Position numbers and translations under genes: made by a program
Source: JAKIWV01 sp963773945
GTDB lineage: Archaea > Thermoplasmatota > Thermoplasmata > Lutacidiplasmatales > UBA184
DNA: 64,000 nucleotides
NCBI GenBank assembly: GCA_963773945.1
Contig: CAVZDD010000005.1
Location: forward strand, 62,001 to 126,000
Direction: 5' to 3'
Part shown: piece after piece, positions 7,628 through 16,734 of the stretch
How positions within the stretch are numbered: position 1 is the stretch's first letter
How the letters are laid out: every line of letters starts with the position of its first letter
Notes under the pieces: generated by a model
Seen by the model: the letters and a program-made list of their open reading frames with translations, nothing else
Database searches by the model: none
What the model was told of the DNA's origin: nothing

Positions 7628-8509
7628 ATGGCGGCGCCGGTCGCACCGAGCGGCCCGCAGGGTTTCGCCTTCCGCAGACTCTCGAAGCCGGAGGAGTTCC
7701 GGCACGCCGAGGAACTGCAGCGGGAGGCGTGGGGACTTACCGACGAGCCACCGACCTCGAGCACGATCCAGCGCGCGATCCAGGACAACGGCGGTCTCGT
7801 ACTCGGCGCGTTCGCCGACATCTACCTCGCGGGGCTCACGATCGGATTTCTCGGCTGGGACGGTACGCAGCTGTACCACTACTCCCACATGACGGCCGTC
7901 CGACCGCCGTACCAGAACCACCACGTCGGTTTCCGGCTCAAGGCCTTCCAGCGGGAAGAGGTGCTCAAGCAGGGTCTGGCCCTGGCCCGATGGACCTTCG
8001 ACCCGCTCCAGAGCAAGAACGCGCGGCTGAACGTGCGGCGACTCGGGGCCCGACCCGACCAGTACCATGTACACTACTACGGGACGATGGGCTCCGAACT
8101 CAACCGGGGGTTGGAAAGCGACCGGGTCCGCGTGACGTGGTCGCTTACCGACCCTGACGTGGAGGCCCGAATGGCCGGTCGATTGCCAACCGCGGAACAG
8201 GACCTCGCGCGGTGGAGGGATTCGCAGTCCCTCATTGACACCTCCGTGAGCGATAGCGGACTCCGGATGCCCACCTCGGTGACCGAGCCCTCGGGGCCTT
8301 CGGCGCACCTCGAGATCCCTTTCGACCTGCAGGCGATCCGCAGCCACGAAACGTCGGCCCTCCGGACCTGGCGGCACGCCGCCCGGGATGCCTTCCGGGC
8401 CGCCTTCGACCTCGCGTACAAGGTCGACGATTTCGCCGTACTGAACCTGGAGCACGAACGTCGGAGCTTCTACTTCCTCTCGGCGCCGGCTCCCGCCCCT
8501 TCGGGGTGA
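7628..8509 (+). CDS. GNAT-superfamily acyltransferase (COG3375-like), partner of the racemase
   Basis: A 293-residue protein of the predicted GNAT group often found beside N-succinylamino acid racemase. Visible family features are the opening RRLSKPEEFRHAEELQREAW, the strand LAGLTIGFLGWD, the YHYSHMTAVRPPYQNHHVGF acetyl-CoA-site region and WTFDPLQSKNARLNVRRLGA. By analogy to the Geobacillus pathway it would succinylate or acylate D-amino acids. The racemase starts 4 bases after its stop, so the two are surely one operon. The acyl donor and the acceptor are inferred, not shown. Confidence 0.8.
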   Translation: MAAPVAPSGPQGFAFRRLSKPEEFRHAEELQREAWGLTDEPPTSSTIQRAIQDNGGLVLGAFADIYLAGLTIGFLGWDGTQLYHYSHMTAVRPPYQNHHVGFRLKAFQREEVLKQGLALARWTFDPLQSKNARLNVRRLGARPDQYHVHYYGTMGSELNRGLESDRVRVTWSLTDPDVEARMAGRLPTAEQDLARWRDSQSLIDTSVSDSGLRMPTSVTEPSGPSAHLEIPFDLQAIRSHETSALRTWRHAARDAFRAAFDLAYKVDDFAVLNLEHERRSFYFLSAPAPAPSG

Positions 8510-8513
8510 CCCG

Positions 8514-9641
8514 ATGGCTGGGGTGAGGCGCGTCCAGCTGGACGAGCTGGAGATGCCCCTCGTCGAGCCGTTCGAAACCAGTTTCGGTGTCGAGCGAAGA
8601 CGGCGTTTCCTAGTCCTTCGGATCGAATCCGACGGCGGACGCGTGGGCCTGGGAGAATGCGTCGCGGCGCGGGACCCGCTCTACTCGAGCGAGTCGGTCG
8701 TCACCGCTCGGTGGATGATCGAGACGTACCTGTTACCCCTGCTCTGGCGCGAGGGCGTACTGCCCCCCTCCGTTTTCCAGGAACGGGTGCGGGCCTGGCG
8801 AGGCCACCCGATGGCCAAGGCGGCCGTCGAGATGGCCCTGTGGGACCTGTGGGCCCAAGGGCGCCGAGAGTCGCTGGCCCACGCGCTGGGGGGCCACCGC
8901 CGGCGCGTCGAGGTCGGCGTCAGCGTCGGCATCCAACCCGACGTGCCGGCGCTGGTGCGCCGGGTGGGAGAATACCTCGCCCAGGGGTACCGCCGGATCA
9001 AGATCAAGGTCCGACCCGGCTGGGACGAAGGTCCGGTCGCCGCCCTTCGCCGGGAATTTTCCGACATCCGACTCTGGGTCGACGCGAACCAGGCGTACCC
9101 GACCTCGTCCGCCGGGGCCATCCGACGGTGGGCCACGAAGTACGCGGTCGAGCAGGTGGAACAGCCGTTTTCCGAAGACGCACTCGCCGCGCATGCCCGA
9201 CTGGTGCGGCGGTCCCGGTTCCGGGTATGCCTCGATGAGTCCATCACGGACGTCGCCACGTTCGAGGCCGCTGTGGGAATGCGCGCCCTGACGAGTCTCA
9301 ATGTGAAGGCCGGCCGGGTGGGGGGCCTGGAGGTCGGCCGGGCGCTCGGCCGCCAGGCCGCCGCGGCCCGGCTCCCCGCCTGGGTGGGCGGGATGCTGGA
9401 GACCGGCATCGGACGCGCCCACAACGTCGCGTTGGCGAGCTTGGCAGCGTTCACATTCCCCGCAGACCTCTCGGCCAGTGACCGGTACTACCAGCCCGAG
9501 CTCGTGGAGCCCGCTTTTGTGCTCGGGCCCGGGAGCACGCTCTCGGTGCCGTCCGGCCGGGGCCTCGGGGTCGAGGTGGTGGAGTCGGTCTACCGGAAGC
9601 ATCTCCGTCGCCATCGGGAGTTCCGCCGCAAAACACCATAA
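8514..9641 (+). CDS. o-succinylbenzoate synthase / N-succinylamino acid racemase family enolase
   Basis: A 375-residue enolase-superfamily enzyme of the NSAR/OSBS branch. All catalytic features are present: KIK (K163, K165), metal ligands D190 in DANQ, E216 in EQPF and D241 in DES, and K265 in NVKAGRVGG. The family either dehydrates SHCHC in menaquinone synthesis or racemises N-succinylamino acids. No other men genes are in the window, and the gene directly upstream is the GNAT partner. I therefore favour amino acid racemisation. A matching desuccinylase is not seen. Confidence 0.88.
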   Translation: MAGVRRVQLDELEMPLVEPFETSFGVERRRRFLVLRIESDGGRVGLGECVAARDPLYSSESVVTARWMIETYLLPLLWREGVLPPSVFQERVRAWRGHPMAKAAVEMALWDLWAQGRRESLAHALGGHRRRVEVGVSVGIQPDVPALVRRVGEYLAQGYRRIKIKVRPGWDEGPVAALRREFSDIRLWVDANQAYPTSSAGAIRRWATKYAVEQVEQPFSEDALAAHARLVRRSRFRVCLDESITDVATFEAAVGMRALTSLNVKAGRVGGLEVGRALGRQAAAARLPAWVGGMLETGIGRAHNVALASLAAFTFPADLSASDRYYQPELVEPAFVLGPGSTLSVPSGRGLGVEVVESVYRKHLRRHREFRRKTP

Positions 9642-9664
9642 GCCGCGAACCCGCTAGGGAGGAC

Positions 9665-10573
9665 GTGGCGAGCACTCTCCCGACCGCGCGGCGGCGATCG
9701 CCTCCGGCCGTGGCCTGGATCCTGTTGCTCGCGGTGCTCGTCGGTGTCGCGGCCGCGCTCTTGTCGCGCCCCGTCGGGACGGTAGCCCCGGGTCCGCCCT
9801 TGTTCGGCGGGATCACGGTCCAGCAATTTGTCGAGATCGTCGGCGTGTTGGCACTGATCCTGATCGGATTCTGGGTGTTCCTGATGCTTCGTCATCGGGG
9901 GGAGCGGTCGGCCTACCCCGAGCGGCTGGTCGCCGCGATCTTGTTGACGCTGTTGCTCGGGGTCCTCATGGTCGGACTCTTCCACCTCGTTCACGTGGCG
10001 CCGATTACAGGTTCCGGGAATGGGACCTCGGGGTCCGGCGGTGGAGGCTCGAAAGTCAACAGTTCCACCCCTCCCCCATTGAATTTCTTCGGCAACTCAG
10101 GCGTCATGCTGCCGGCCTGGGCTGGATTCGCCGTGCTGGTCGGGATTGCAGTGTTGGCTACCGTTCTTCTCGTGCCGTACCTCACCGGCCGGGCGCAGAA
10201 TCGGTGGCGAGCCCTCAACGAGACCGACGGAACGGCCAACCAGGCGCAGCGCGCCCTCCAAGAAACCCTGCGGCGGCTGGAGTCCGCCGACGGCACGGAC
10301 GCCCGGGCCGCCATCCTCGCATTGTATTCCCGGCTCCTCCTACTGGTAGGGCCCCGGTTGGGCACGGTCGAGAGTCGAACCCCGCGTGAGATCGAACATG
10401 ACTCGATCGCCGCACTCGGGCTCCGGCCACCCGTGGCCCGGGACCTGACGGAGACTTTCGAGGAGGCCCGGTACTCAAGCCACTCCATGACGGACGAGTC
10501 GGTCTATAGGGCCCGGGCGGCCCTCAGCGAGGCGATCGAGGACCTCGCGAAGAGTGCGGGAGTCCCCCGGTGA
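9665..10573 (+). CDS. membrane protein with C-terminal DUF4129 domain
   Basis: First gene of a MoxR/DUF58-type operon. It has three or four transmembrane helices (about residues 15-33, 53-73, 88-108 and 145-170), a Gly/Ser-rich external linker, and a cytoplasmic C-terminal domain with AILALYSRLLLLVG and TPREIEHDSIAALGL followed by RYSSHSMTDESV, which is the DUF4129 pattern. Such domains co-occur with MoxR ATPases and DUF58 proteins. Start GTG 9665; a weak TATA-like site lies near 9637. It overlaps the next gene by 4 bases. Confidence 0.8.
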   Translation: MASTLPTARRRSPPAVAWILLLAVLVGVAAALLSRPVGTVAPGPPLFGGITVQQFVEIVGVLALILIGFWVFLMLRHRGERSAYPERLVAAILLTLLLGVLMVGLFHLVHVAPITGSGNGTSGSGGGGSKVNSSTPPPLNFFGNSGVMLPAWAGFAVLVGIAVLATVLLVPYLTGRAQNRWRALNETDGTANQAQRALQETLRRLESADGTDARAAILALYSRLLLLVGPRLGTVESRTPREIEHDSIAALGLRPPVARDLTETFEEARYSSHSMTDESVYRARAALSEAIEDLAKSAGVPR

Positions 10574-11003
10574 ACGCCCTCGGGTGGACGCTGATCGGCG
10601 GGGCCCTGGTCGCCGCCGCGGTGGCAGGTACAAGCCGGCAACAATCTCCAGATCGCCGTGCCGGTGGCGGCGGCCGCTGTGTTCCTCGTGGCGATCGTCG
10701 GCGTGTCTCTCTTGCAGTCGCGGTCGCACCGGCTGAACGACGGCGCGCGAAGGAGTGGTGCGCCGGCCGTCCCGGGAGCGGGTCGAGTCCGATTCGCTGC
10801 TCCGATTGCGTCGTTCTTTCGGTACCGGGGAAATCGGCCGGTCGGCCATCCTCGCCACGCTTCGGGCGCTCGAACGGGACCTGCGCCCGTCCGGCCGCAC
10901 GGTGCTGAGCCTCGAGGCGGAACGGGAGATACTCCGCTTTCCGCCGGAGCGGTTCCGGAAGTGGGTGGACGAGCGACTCCAACGAATCGAGGCCGCCACG
11001 TGA
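10570..11003 (+). pseudogene. small membrane protein of the MoxR operon, broken by two apparent frameshifts
   Basis: Three consecutive frames each hold one protein-like piece. GTG 10570 opens with a hydrophobic helix (LIGGALVAAAVAG). The next frame continues with NNLQIAVPVAAAAVFLVAIV, a second helix, up to about 10750. The third frame gives LRRSFGTGEIGRSAILATL and a charged tail ending at the stop 11001-11003. Two separate +1 shifts (one near 10622-10632, one near 10745-10757) would restore a protein of about 144 residues. Its position between DUF4129 and DUF58 genes, with 4-base overlaps on both sides, shows that a gene belongs here. Assembly error or true decay are both possible. Confidence 0.6.
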
Positions 11004-12292
11004 ACGGCGCGGCGCCTCCTCCCGGGTGGTTCCGATGGAGCTCCCGTACCTACGTGCTCTACGCCGTGGGGGCCGCGTTTGTGTTCGTCGCCGTGGCGCT
11101 TCGGAGTGCCGCCCCACTGTTCGTGGCCGTACCCCTTCTCTTGGGACCAATCGCGGCCACCTTCGGCTTTCCGAGTAGCGTCACGTCGGCCACCCTGGTG
11201 TGGGGGATCGAGGGCAGTGGCGAACGGGTCCGGATCGTGGGCATCTTCCGATGGAGCGCGCCGATTCGTAACGGCCGTATGATCCCGGTATTCACTCCGC
11301 CCTCCTCGCTCGTGGAGACGGCCCGGCCGGAACGGAAGCCGAACCCCCGGTGGCTCGAGTTCGCGCTGACGTACCGGATACCGGGTCCGAGTTTGCTGGA
11401 GTTTCCCTGCCCCCGGATGGTTTGGCGGGACGCGTGGGGACTCGTGGAACACGAAGTGCCGGTTTCCGGAGAACCGCTCTCGATCGAACGCTTCCCGCCG
11501 GAGATTCATCGCCTCGACCGCATCCGGTTGGAACGAACGACGCCGTCTCCCGGCGAGATGCGGTCCCGAATGATCGGGTCGGCCGGCGAGTACTTCGCGG
11601 TCCGGCCCTCGGTCTCCGGCGATACGCGTCGCCAGATCAACTGGCGCGCCACCGCGCGGGCCGGCCGTCTTCTTTCGAACGATTATCACCTTGAACGAAC
11701 GGGCGACCTGCTGCTTCTGCTGGATCTTCGCCCCTCCGGGCTCGGGCCCGCCCGGGACGACCGGATGGTCAACGTCGCTCGGGCGGCCGCCTTTGGCATC
11801 GCCGATGCGTTCCTCTCCCAGAAGTCGCGCGTCGGGGTCGGGGTCTTCACCGACCGGTTGGCGTCGGTCCCGATGGGTACAGGCCGCCTGCAGCGGTTCC
11901 GGATCCGCGCCCTGTTACGCGAAGCCGCGATGCCCGAGGAAGGTGGTCCGCCGGAGCGATTCGCGATCTCGGTGCGCCGATTCTTCCCTCCCGGGGCGTT
12001 CACGATCCTGATCTCCCCCCTCATCGAGGAGGAAGCGATGATGGTCCTTCCCCTCCTACGACGGCGCGGATTTCCCACGGTCGTGCTGAGCCCCTCGCCC
12101 CTCGCCGTACTCGGGCTCTCGGACGCCACCGAAGAGGACCGGGTTGCGAGCCGACTGCTCCGTCTCGTGCGTCGCCAGCGCCTGAGCGACGCGTGGCGCC
12201 AGGCGCCCGTGATTGACTGGAGCGACTACTGGTCGCTGGGGTCGTTCGTCCGCTTCCTCCAGAATCCGGCCTTTGTCAGCCGGAGGACCTGA
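11000..12292 (+). CDS. DUF58 domain protein
   Basis: Starts at GTG 11000, overlapping the previous stop by 4 bases, and encodes 430 residues. Two N-terminal hydrophobic helices (about residues 17-50) are followed by a beta-rich region and then the DUF58 signature GDTRRQINWRATARAGRL with LLLLLDLRPSG, a vWA-like fold. DUF58 proteins work with MoxR ATPases, probably in assembly or activation of membrane or surface complexes. The open frame continues upstream of 11000 only because it coincides with one frame of the broken gene before it. Confidence 0.85.
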   Translation: MNGAAPPPGWFRWSSRTYVLYAVGAAFVFVAVALRSAAPLFVAVPLLLGPIAATFGFPSSVTSATLVWGIEGSGERVRIVGIFRWSAPIRNGRMIPVFTPPSSLVETARPERKPNPRWLEFALTYRIPGPSLLEFPCPRMVWRDAWGLVEHEVPVSGEPLSIERFPPEIHRLDRIRLERTTPSPGEMRSRMIGSAGEYFAVRPSVSGDTRRQINWRATARAGRLLSNDYHLERTGDLLLLLDLRPSGLGPARDDRMVNVARAAAFGIADAFLSQKSRVGVGVFTDRLASVPMGTGRLQRFRIRALLREAAMPEEGGPPERFAISVRRFFPPGAFTILISPLIEEEAMMVLPLLRRRGFPTVVLSPSPLAVLGLSDATEEDRVASRLLRLVRRQRLSDAWRQAPVIDWSDYWSLGSFVRFLQNPAFVSRRT

Positions 12293-12294
12293 GG

Positions 12295-12819
12295 ATGGCC
12301 CGCGCTCGCCGCTGGAGACGGGGCTGGAGCGATATCGGGCCGCTGGCCCTGATCGCGGCCCCCATGCTCCTGTGGACCTTCCTCGGCAACCTACGCGGAG
12401 GAGCGGAATTGGTCGTCGTCGTAGGGGCCGTTGGTGTCGCTCTCAGCCTGAAGCATCTCCTTCCGATCGCTTTCGAGGAGCTCGCCCTCCTCCCGATCGT
12501 CGTGGCCCTGCTCGTGGAAGTCTCGACGTTGCCGTTGAACGTGGTCACCCTGATCCTCGCGGCCGCTTCCGGCGTCGGCCTGTTGCTATGGGCCGGCGCG
12601 GACCCGGACAGCGACGTCACGCTCGCCCAACAGCTCGAACCGGCGCTGGTGCCGGCCTTGGCGGTCGCGGTAGCCGTCGCCGTGACGTTCTTCCTCCCGG
12701 GGGGAACCGGCGGTCAGGTGGGTCTGGCCGCGCTCGTCCTCGTGGTCGTGCTGGCCCTCTCCGCCTGGCTCTACGTCCAGAGTGCCGCGGAGGTCGGGGT
12801 CGACCGGCCGACACCCTGA
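12295..12819 (+). CDS. polytopic membrane protein of the MoxR operon
   Basis: A 174-residue protein with five or six hydrophobic segments and a basic N-terminus (ARARRWRRGW). It begins 2 bases after the DUF58 stop, so it is in the same transcript. There is no recognisable domain. The 277 bases between it and moxR hold no convincing open frame. Confidence 0.7.
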   Translation: MARARRWRRGWSDIGPLALIAAPMLLWTFLGNLRGGAELVVVVGAVGVALSLKHLLPIAFEELALLPIVVALLVEVSTLPLNVVTLILAAASGVGLLLWAGADPDSDVTLAQQLEPALVPALAVAVAVAVTFFLPGGTGGQVGLAALVLVVVLALSAWLYVQSAAEVGVDRPTP

Positions 12820-13096
12820 TGTGCCTGCGGGCCGTTCGGCGGGCTGAAGACGCCCTCCGGGGCAGCTTCCGGGTGCCGTCGAAGGGTCCCTCCTGACCAC
12901 AGCGGGCGTGTCGTCCGCGGAGAATGAAGAGAGGACAACCCCGGTATCCGACACCCCCGGCCGGGTCAAGACGCCGAGAGGGCCGAACGGCCTCCGGTGA
13001 CGCAGTTCCGTTACGGCCGGGGCACAGTGGTCTCCCGGCGCCACCTCTGCCGACATATACCGGCGACGGCCATGTAGTCCCTCCTGGGGGCGAAAC

Positions 13097-14047
13097 GTGC
13101 AGGCGGCGCAGGCGCGACAGGCGATGCTCGACGTCCTCGCCGCGGTTCACACGGCCGTGGTGGGCCGCGACACGGCGCTGGACCTGGTCGCGACCGGACT
13201 GCTCGCCGACGGACACCTGCTGCTGGAGGATCTTCCCGGACTCGGAAAGACGCTGATCGCCAAGTCGTTCTCCAGCGCGCTCGGCCTCGCATTCACCCGG
13301 ATACAATTTACGGCCGACCTCTTGCCCCAGGACATCACCGGCGGGGAGGTCTGGGACGCCGAACACGCCCGGTTCGAGTTCCGCCAGGGCCCCCTGTTCG
13401 CCAACCTGGTCCTCGCCGACGAGATCAACCGCGCGCCCCCCAAGGTGCAATCAGCCCTCCTCGAAGCGATGCAGGAGTACCAGGTCACGAGCGAACGATC
13501 CACTTACCCGCTGGACCGGCCCTTTCTGGTGCTGGCCACGCAGAACCCCATCGAACTCGAGGGCACGTACCCGCTGCCGGAGGCGCAGGTCGACCGGTTC
13601 CTGATGCGACTCTCGATCGGGTATCCCACCCCCGTCGAGGAACGGGAGATCCTCTCGCGGCGGAAGGCCCGCAAGGACGACCGAATGGACGTGCCGGCGG
13701 TGCTGAACCTCGCCCGCTTCCGAGAGGTGCAGCGGAGCGTGGAGGATGTCGAGCTCGATCCGGCCCTCGAGCAGTATGCCGTCGAACTCGTGGGCGCCAC
13801 CCGGGTGGACCCCCGGGTCGAGGTTGGGGCTTCGCCGCGCGGTTCCCTCGCCCTCCTCAAGCTCGGCCGGGCCCGCGCCCTGCTCAGCGGACGGGATTAC
13901 ACCGTCCCCGACGACCTCAAAGACGTGGCGATACCGGCGCTCGCCCACCGCATCACGATCAAACCCGAACCGTGGATTCGAGGGGTGCGCGGAGCCCAGG
14001 TCGTCCACGAAGCGCTCGACCACGTCGCGGTCCCGAAAGTCCCGTAA
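13097..14047 (+). CDS. MoxR-family AAA+ ATPase
   Basis: A 316-residue AAA+ ATPase. Walker A is LPGLGKT near residues 47-53, Walker B is LVLADEIN, and the MoxR-typical PPKVQSALLEAMQE, ATQNPIELEGTYPLPEAQVDRF and the lid helix follow. MoxR proteins act as chaperone-like ATPases with DUF58/vWA partners, which lie just upstream here. A TATA-like ACATATACC at 13053-13061 lies 40 bp before GTG 13097, so it may have its own promoter with a short leader. Confidence 0.92.
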   Translation: MQAAQARQAMLDVLAAVHTAVVGRDTALDLVATGLLADGHLLLEDLPGLGKTLIAKSFSSALGLAFTRIQFTADLLPQDITGGEVWDAEHARFEFRQGPLFANLVLADEINRAPPKVQSALLEAMQEYQVTSERSTYPLDRPFLVLATQNPIELEGTYPLPEAQVDRFLMRLSIGYPTPVEEREILSRRKARKDDRMDVPAVLNLARFREVQRSVEDVELDPALEQYAVELVGATRVDPRVEVGASPRGSLALLKLGRARALLSGRDYTVPDDLKDVAIPALAHRITIKPEPWIRGVRGAQVVHEALDHVAVPKVP

Positions 14048-14067
14048 CCGCGGCCCTCCTGCCAAAG

Positions 14068-14076
14068 GTCTTTTGA
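14068..14076 (+). promoter_or_regulatory. TATA-like element of the serine operon
   Basis: GTCTTTTGA is centred 27 bp before GTG 14099, the start of the dehydrogenase gene. Confidence 0.4.
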
Positions 14077-14098
14077 CCGCCTTTCGAGTCGGCGCCGC

Positions 14099-15052
14099 GT
14101 GCCCGATCCCCCGGTGGTCGTGATCGCCGATCCGGTGGATCCCGCCGCTCTCAAGCTGTTATCGAGTGGTCCGTGCCGGGTCGTCGACACGTCGGGCGAT
14201 CCCGCCACGCTTCCCCCGCAGCTGGGCACCGCTTGGGCGCTCGTCGTCCGCAGCCGCACGAAGGTCACCGAGGCGCTCCTCGCCCAATCCCCCCAGCTCC
14301 ATGTCGTGGCGCGGGCCGGCGTGGGGGTCGACAATGTCGACCTCAAGGCCGCCACCGCACGAAAGGTGCTCGTGGTCAACGCCCCCACGGCGGCCACGAC
14401 GAGCGTGGCCGAGCTCACCGCGACTTTTGCGTTGCTCCTCGTCCGGGATTTGTACGGGGCGATTGAGGCGACGAAGGGCGGGAAATGGAGCCGGGGCCTT
14501 CACGGAGCGGAACTTTCCGGCAAGACCGTGGGACTCCTGGGGTACGGGAGAATCGGCCGGGAAACCGCTCGCCGGCTCCGGGGGTTCGGCGCATCGGTCG
14601 TGGCGTTCGACCCGTTGCTTACCCGCTCCCCGGACGAGACCCCTCTCGTCTCGTTGGACGAGCTGCTGGCGCGTTCCCACATCGTGAGCCTCCACGCCGC
14701 GTTGACGCCCGACAACCGGCATTTGCTCAACGCGGAACGGCTGGCACGCCTCCCTCGCGGCGCCTATGTCATTAACGTGGCCCGGGGCGCATTGATCGAC
14801 GAGGAAGCCCTGCTCGCGGCGCTGACCTCGGGCCAGGTCGGCGGCGCGGCCCTGGATGTGTTTGAGACGGAACCGCCGACGCGGACGGCCCTGCTGAGCC
14901 ATCCGAAGGTGATCGCAACGCCGCACCTCGGAGCGTCCACCCCGGAAGCCCAGCATCGCGCCGGGATCCAGGTGGCGGAGGAGCTCCTACGGTTGGCCCG
15001 GGGCGAGGAACCGCTTTATCTCGTGAATACCGAGGTGCGCACACATCCATGA
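14099..15052 (+). CDS. serA: D-3-phosphoglycerate dehydrogenase, short form
   Basis: It oxidises 3-phosphoglycerate to phosphohydroxypyruvate, the first step of serine synthesis, or acts on a related 2-hydroxy acid. The protein has 317 residues: an N-terminal catalytic lobe with VVARAGVGVDNVDL, an NAD-binding fold with GLLGYGRIGRETARR, and the catalytic Arg (INVARGALID), Glu (ETEPP) and His (TPHLGAST). There is no C-terminal ACT regulatory domain. The next gene, an aminotransferase, overlaps it by 4 bases (ATGA), so the two products are probably consecutive enzymes. Confidence 0.88.
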   Translation: MPDPPVVVIADPVDPAALKLLSSGPCRVVDTSGDPATLPPQLGTAWALVVRSRTKVTEALLAQSPQLHVVARAGVGVDNVDLKAATARKVLVVNAPTAATTSVAELTATFALLLVRDLYGAIEATKGGKWSRGLHGAELSGKTVGLLGYGRIGRETARRLRGFGASVVAFDPLLTRSPDETPLVSLDELLARSHIVSLHAALTPDNRHLLNAERLARLPRGAYVINVARGALIDEEALLAALTSGQVGGAALDVFETEPPTRTALLSHPKVIATPHLGASTPEAQHRAGIQVAEELLRLARGEEPLYLVNTEVRTHP

Positions 15053-16185
15053 CCTTCGACCCCGAGACCGCAACGTTCCTGATTGCCGGACCGGTCCGCA
15101 TCCACCCGCGCGTATTGCGCGCGATGAGTTTCTCCTCGGTCAACCACCGGGGCGATTACTTCCATCAGCGCGTGGGCGAGATCCGGGAAATGTTGCCGAT
15201 GCTCTTCGGTGCGCCGGGCCACCACGCCATTCTTTCGGGGAGCGGCACCGCCGGCCTCGAAGCGACGTACTCGGCGCTCCTGCGGCCCGAGGACCGGGTC
15301 GTAGTGCTATCGAACGGGAATTTCGGGGAACGGGGGGACGAGATCGCCCGCCGGTACTCCAACCACGTGACGACGGTCTCGGCACCCTGGGGGCACCCCG
15401 TGCCCCTAGACGCCCTCGCCGCCGAGCTGGAGAAGGGGGACGTCCGGGCCGTCATTACGGTGCACAACGAGACCAGCGCCGGGTTCGCGAACGACCTCTC
15501 CGCTATCGCCCCCCTGGTGCGGAAATCTGGCGCGCTGTTCCTGGTCGATGGAATCTCCTCGGTGGCCGGACTCCCCGTCCGCATCCAAGAATGGGGGATT
15601 GACGGCATTGTCACCGGAAGTCAGAAAGGTCTCGCGGCGCCGGCCGGTCTGGCGCTGGTGCACCTCTCCGACCGGGCGTTCGCCGAGGTCCGACCCCGTA
15701 TCCAGTACCTCGACCTCGCCACGCACTTCAAGTCCCTCGAGAAGAACGACACGCCGTGGACCCCGGCCATCCCGCTCTTCCTCGCGCTCCACGAAGCGCT
15801 GATTCTGCTCAAGGAGGAGGGCCTCCAGGTCCGGCTCGCCCGGACCCACGCGCTGGCCGAGGCGACCCGCGCGGCGGCCGATGCGTTGGGCTTGGAGCTC
15901 TTCGCGGAACGTCGCTATGCCTCGGACACGGTGACGGCCATCCAGATCCCCGAGGGGATGGACGACGCCTCGGTCCGCAAGACGCTACTCCACACGTACA
16001 ACGTCGAAGTGCAGGGCGGGCAAGGGGCCTACAAGGGCAAGATCTTCCGGATCGGGCACATGGGTATCGCTTCCTGGGGCGACCTCTTCGTCTGCTTCGC
16101 CGGATTGGAACGGATCCTCGCGAAGGCCGGCCGGGCAAAGATTCCGGGCGCTGCACTCCTGGCGATCGAGTCCCGGATGCCCTAA
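15049..16185 (+). CDS. class V aminotransferase (serine-pyruvate / alanine-glyoxylate / phosphoserine type)
   Basis: A PLP-dependent fold-type I enzyme of 378 residues. It shows the family opening FLIAGPVRIHPRVL, the cofactor region SGSGTAGLEATYSALL, DGISSVAG and the PLP lysine K193 in TGSQKGLAAP. The closing RIGHMG is typical of the serine-pyruvate/alanine-glyoxylate group. In archaea lacking classical SerC this group is thought to supply phosphoserine aminotransferase activity, and the overlap with serA supports that role here. Serine:glyoxylate transamination is the main alternative. Confidence 0.88.
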   Translation: MTFDPETATFLIAGPVRIHPRVLRAMSFSSVNHRGDYFHQRVGEIREMLPMLFGAPGHHAILSGSGTAGLEATYSALLRPEDRVVVLSNGNFGERGDEIARRYSNHVTTVSAPWGHPVPLDALAAELEKGDVRAVITVHNETSAGFANDLSAIAPLVRKSGALFLVDGISSVAGLPVRIQEWGIDGIVTGSQKGLAAPAGLALVHLSDRAFAEVRPRIQYLDLATHFKSLEKNDTPWTPAIPLFLALHEALILLKEEGLQVRLARTHALAEATRAAADALGLELFAERRYASDTVTAIQIPEGMDDASVRKTLLHTYNVEVQGGQGAYKGKIFRIGHMGIASWGDLFVCFAGLERILAKAGRAKIPGAALLAIESRMP

Positions 16186-16216
16186 CCGGCGTCGCGGGGT
16201 CGTACCGCCCCGCTCC

Positions 16217-16684
16217 CTAGATATCGACGATCACGCGGGCGCGATAGCGCTCGAGGTCGAGCTGAAGTTCATGGAACGTGGCCGCCTTCACCTCAAAATG
16301 CTGGGAGTGCCGGGAACAATCGAACGACTCCCCTCGCACCTGGGCCAGCAGGGCGGTCGGGGGGGAACCGATAGGCCGGCACCGGATATCTCGTACCAGG
16401 AATCCCTCTACCGCCTGCAGCGTAATGAGCGCGGTCAGGAAGTTCACGACGAGACCGGCCGGGTCGGGTCCGCTGGCGGGCACCGCCCGTTCCTCGGTCG
16501 GTCGGACCTTCCGGAGGTCCGTCATTAAGGCAAATAGACCGAGGCCGAGCGCCTCGAACAGCTCCGCCATCGAGTCGGCCCGGGCCCAAATGCCGACGTC
16601 GGCCGTGGTGGGGAAACTTCCCCAGCGTCGCGTCGTCTCCGTCGCCTCCGTGCGGCCCCGTACTCGGGTCTTCCGTCCTAACAA
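16217..16684 (-). CDS. archease, RtcB tRNA-splicing ligase activator
   Basis: A small metal-binding protein that activates guanylation of the RNA ligase RtcB. The family features are TADVGIWARADSMAELFEAL at the start (cut here to its core), the central TALITLQAVEGFLV, and the C-terminal KAATFHEL with RARVIVDI. In 155 residues the fold is complete. The start is unclear: no ATG or GTG is available and the longest frame opens with TTG at 16684. The true start may be this TTG. rtcB is not in the window. Confidence 0.88.
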   Translation of the reverse strand: MLGRKTRVRGRTEATETTRRWGSFPTTADVGIWARADSMAELFEALGLGLFALMTDLRKVRPTEERAVPASGPDPAGLVVNFLTALITLQAVEGFLVRDIRCRPIGSPPTALLAQVRGESFDCSRHSQHFEVKAATFHELQLDLERYRARVIVDI

Positions 16685-16692
16685 GAGCCGGC

Positions 16693-16702
16693 CTTATAGG
16701 GG
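16693..16702 (+). promoter_or_regulatory. TATA box and short leader of the glycosyltransferase gene
   Basis: CCTTATAGG is centred 37 bp before GTG 16735, and GGAGGGG precedes that GTG by a few bases. This gives a leader of about 10 bases with a Shine-Dalgarno site. Confidence 0.5.
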
Positions 16703-16734
16703 ATGCCGCGAGTCACGTCGGCGCAGGAGGGGTC

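Noticed and set aside
10658..12292. A 544-codon version of the DUF58 protein
   Set aside because: The first 114 codons belong to another small gene and to noncoding frame. GTG 11000 overlaps the upstream stop and gives the normal DUF58 N-terminus.
12820..13096. A coding gene between the last DUF58-operon gene and moxR
   Set aside because: Only Arg/Pro-rich frames and a 25-codon frame are present; no hydrophobic or conserved pattern is seen.
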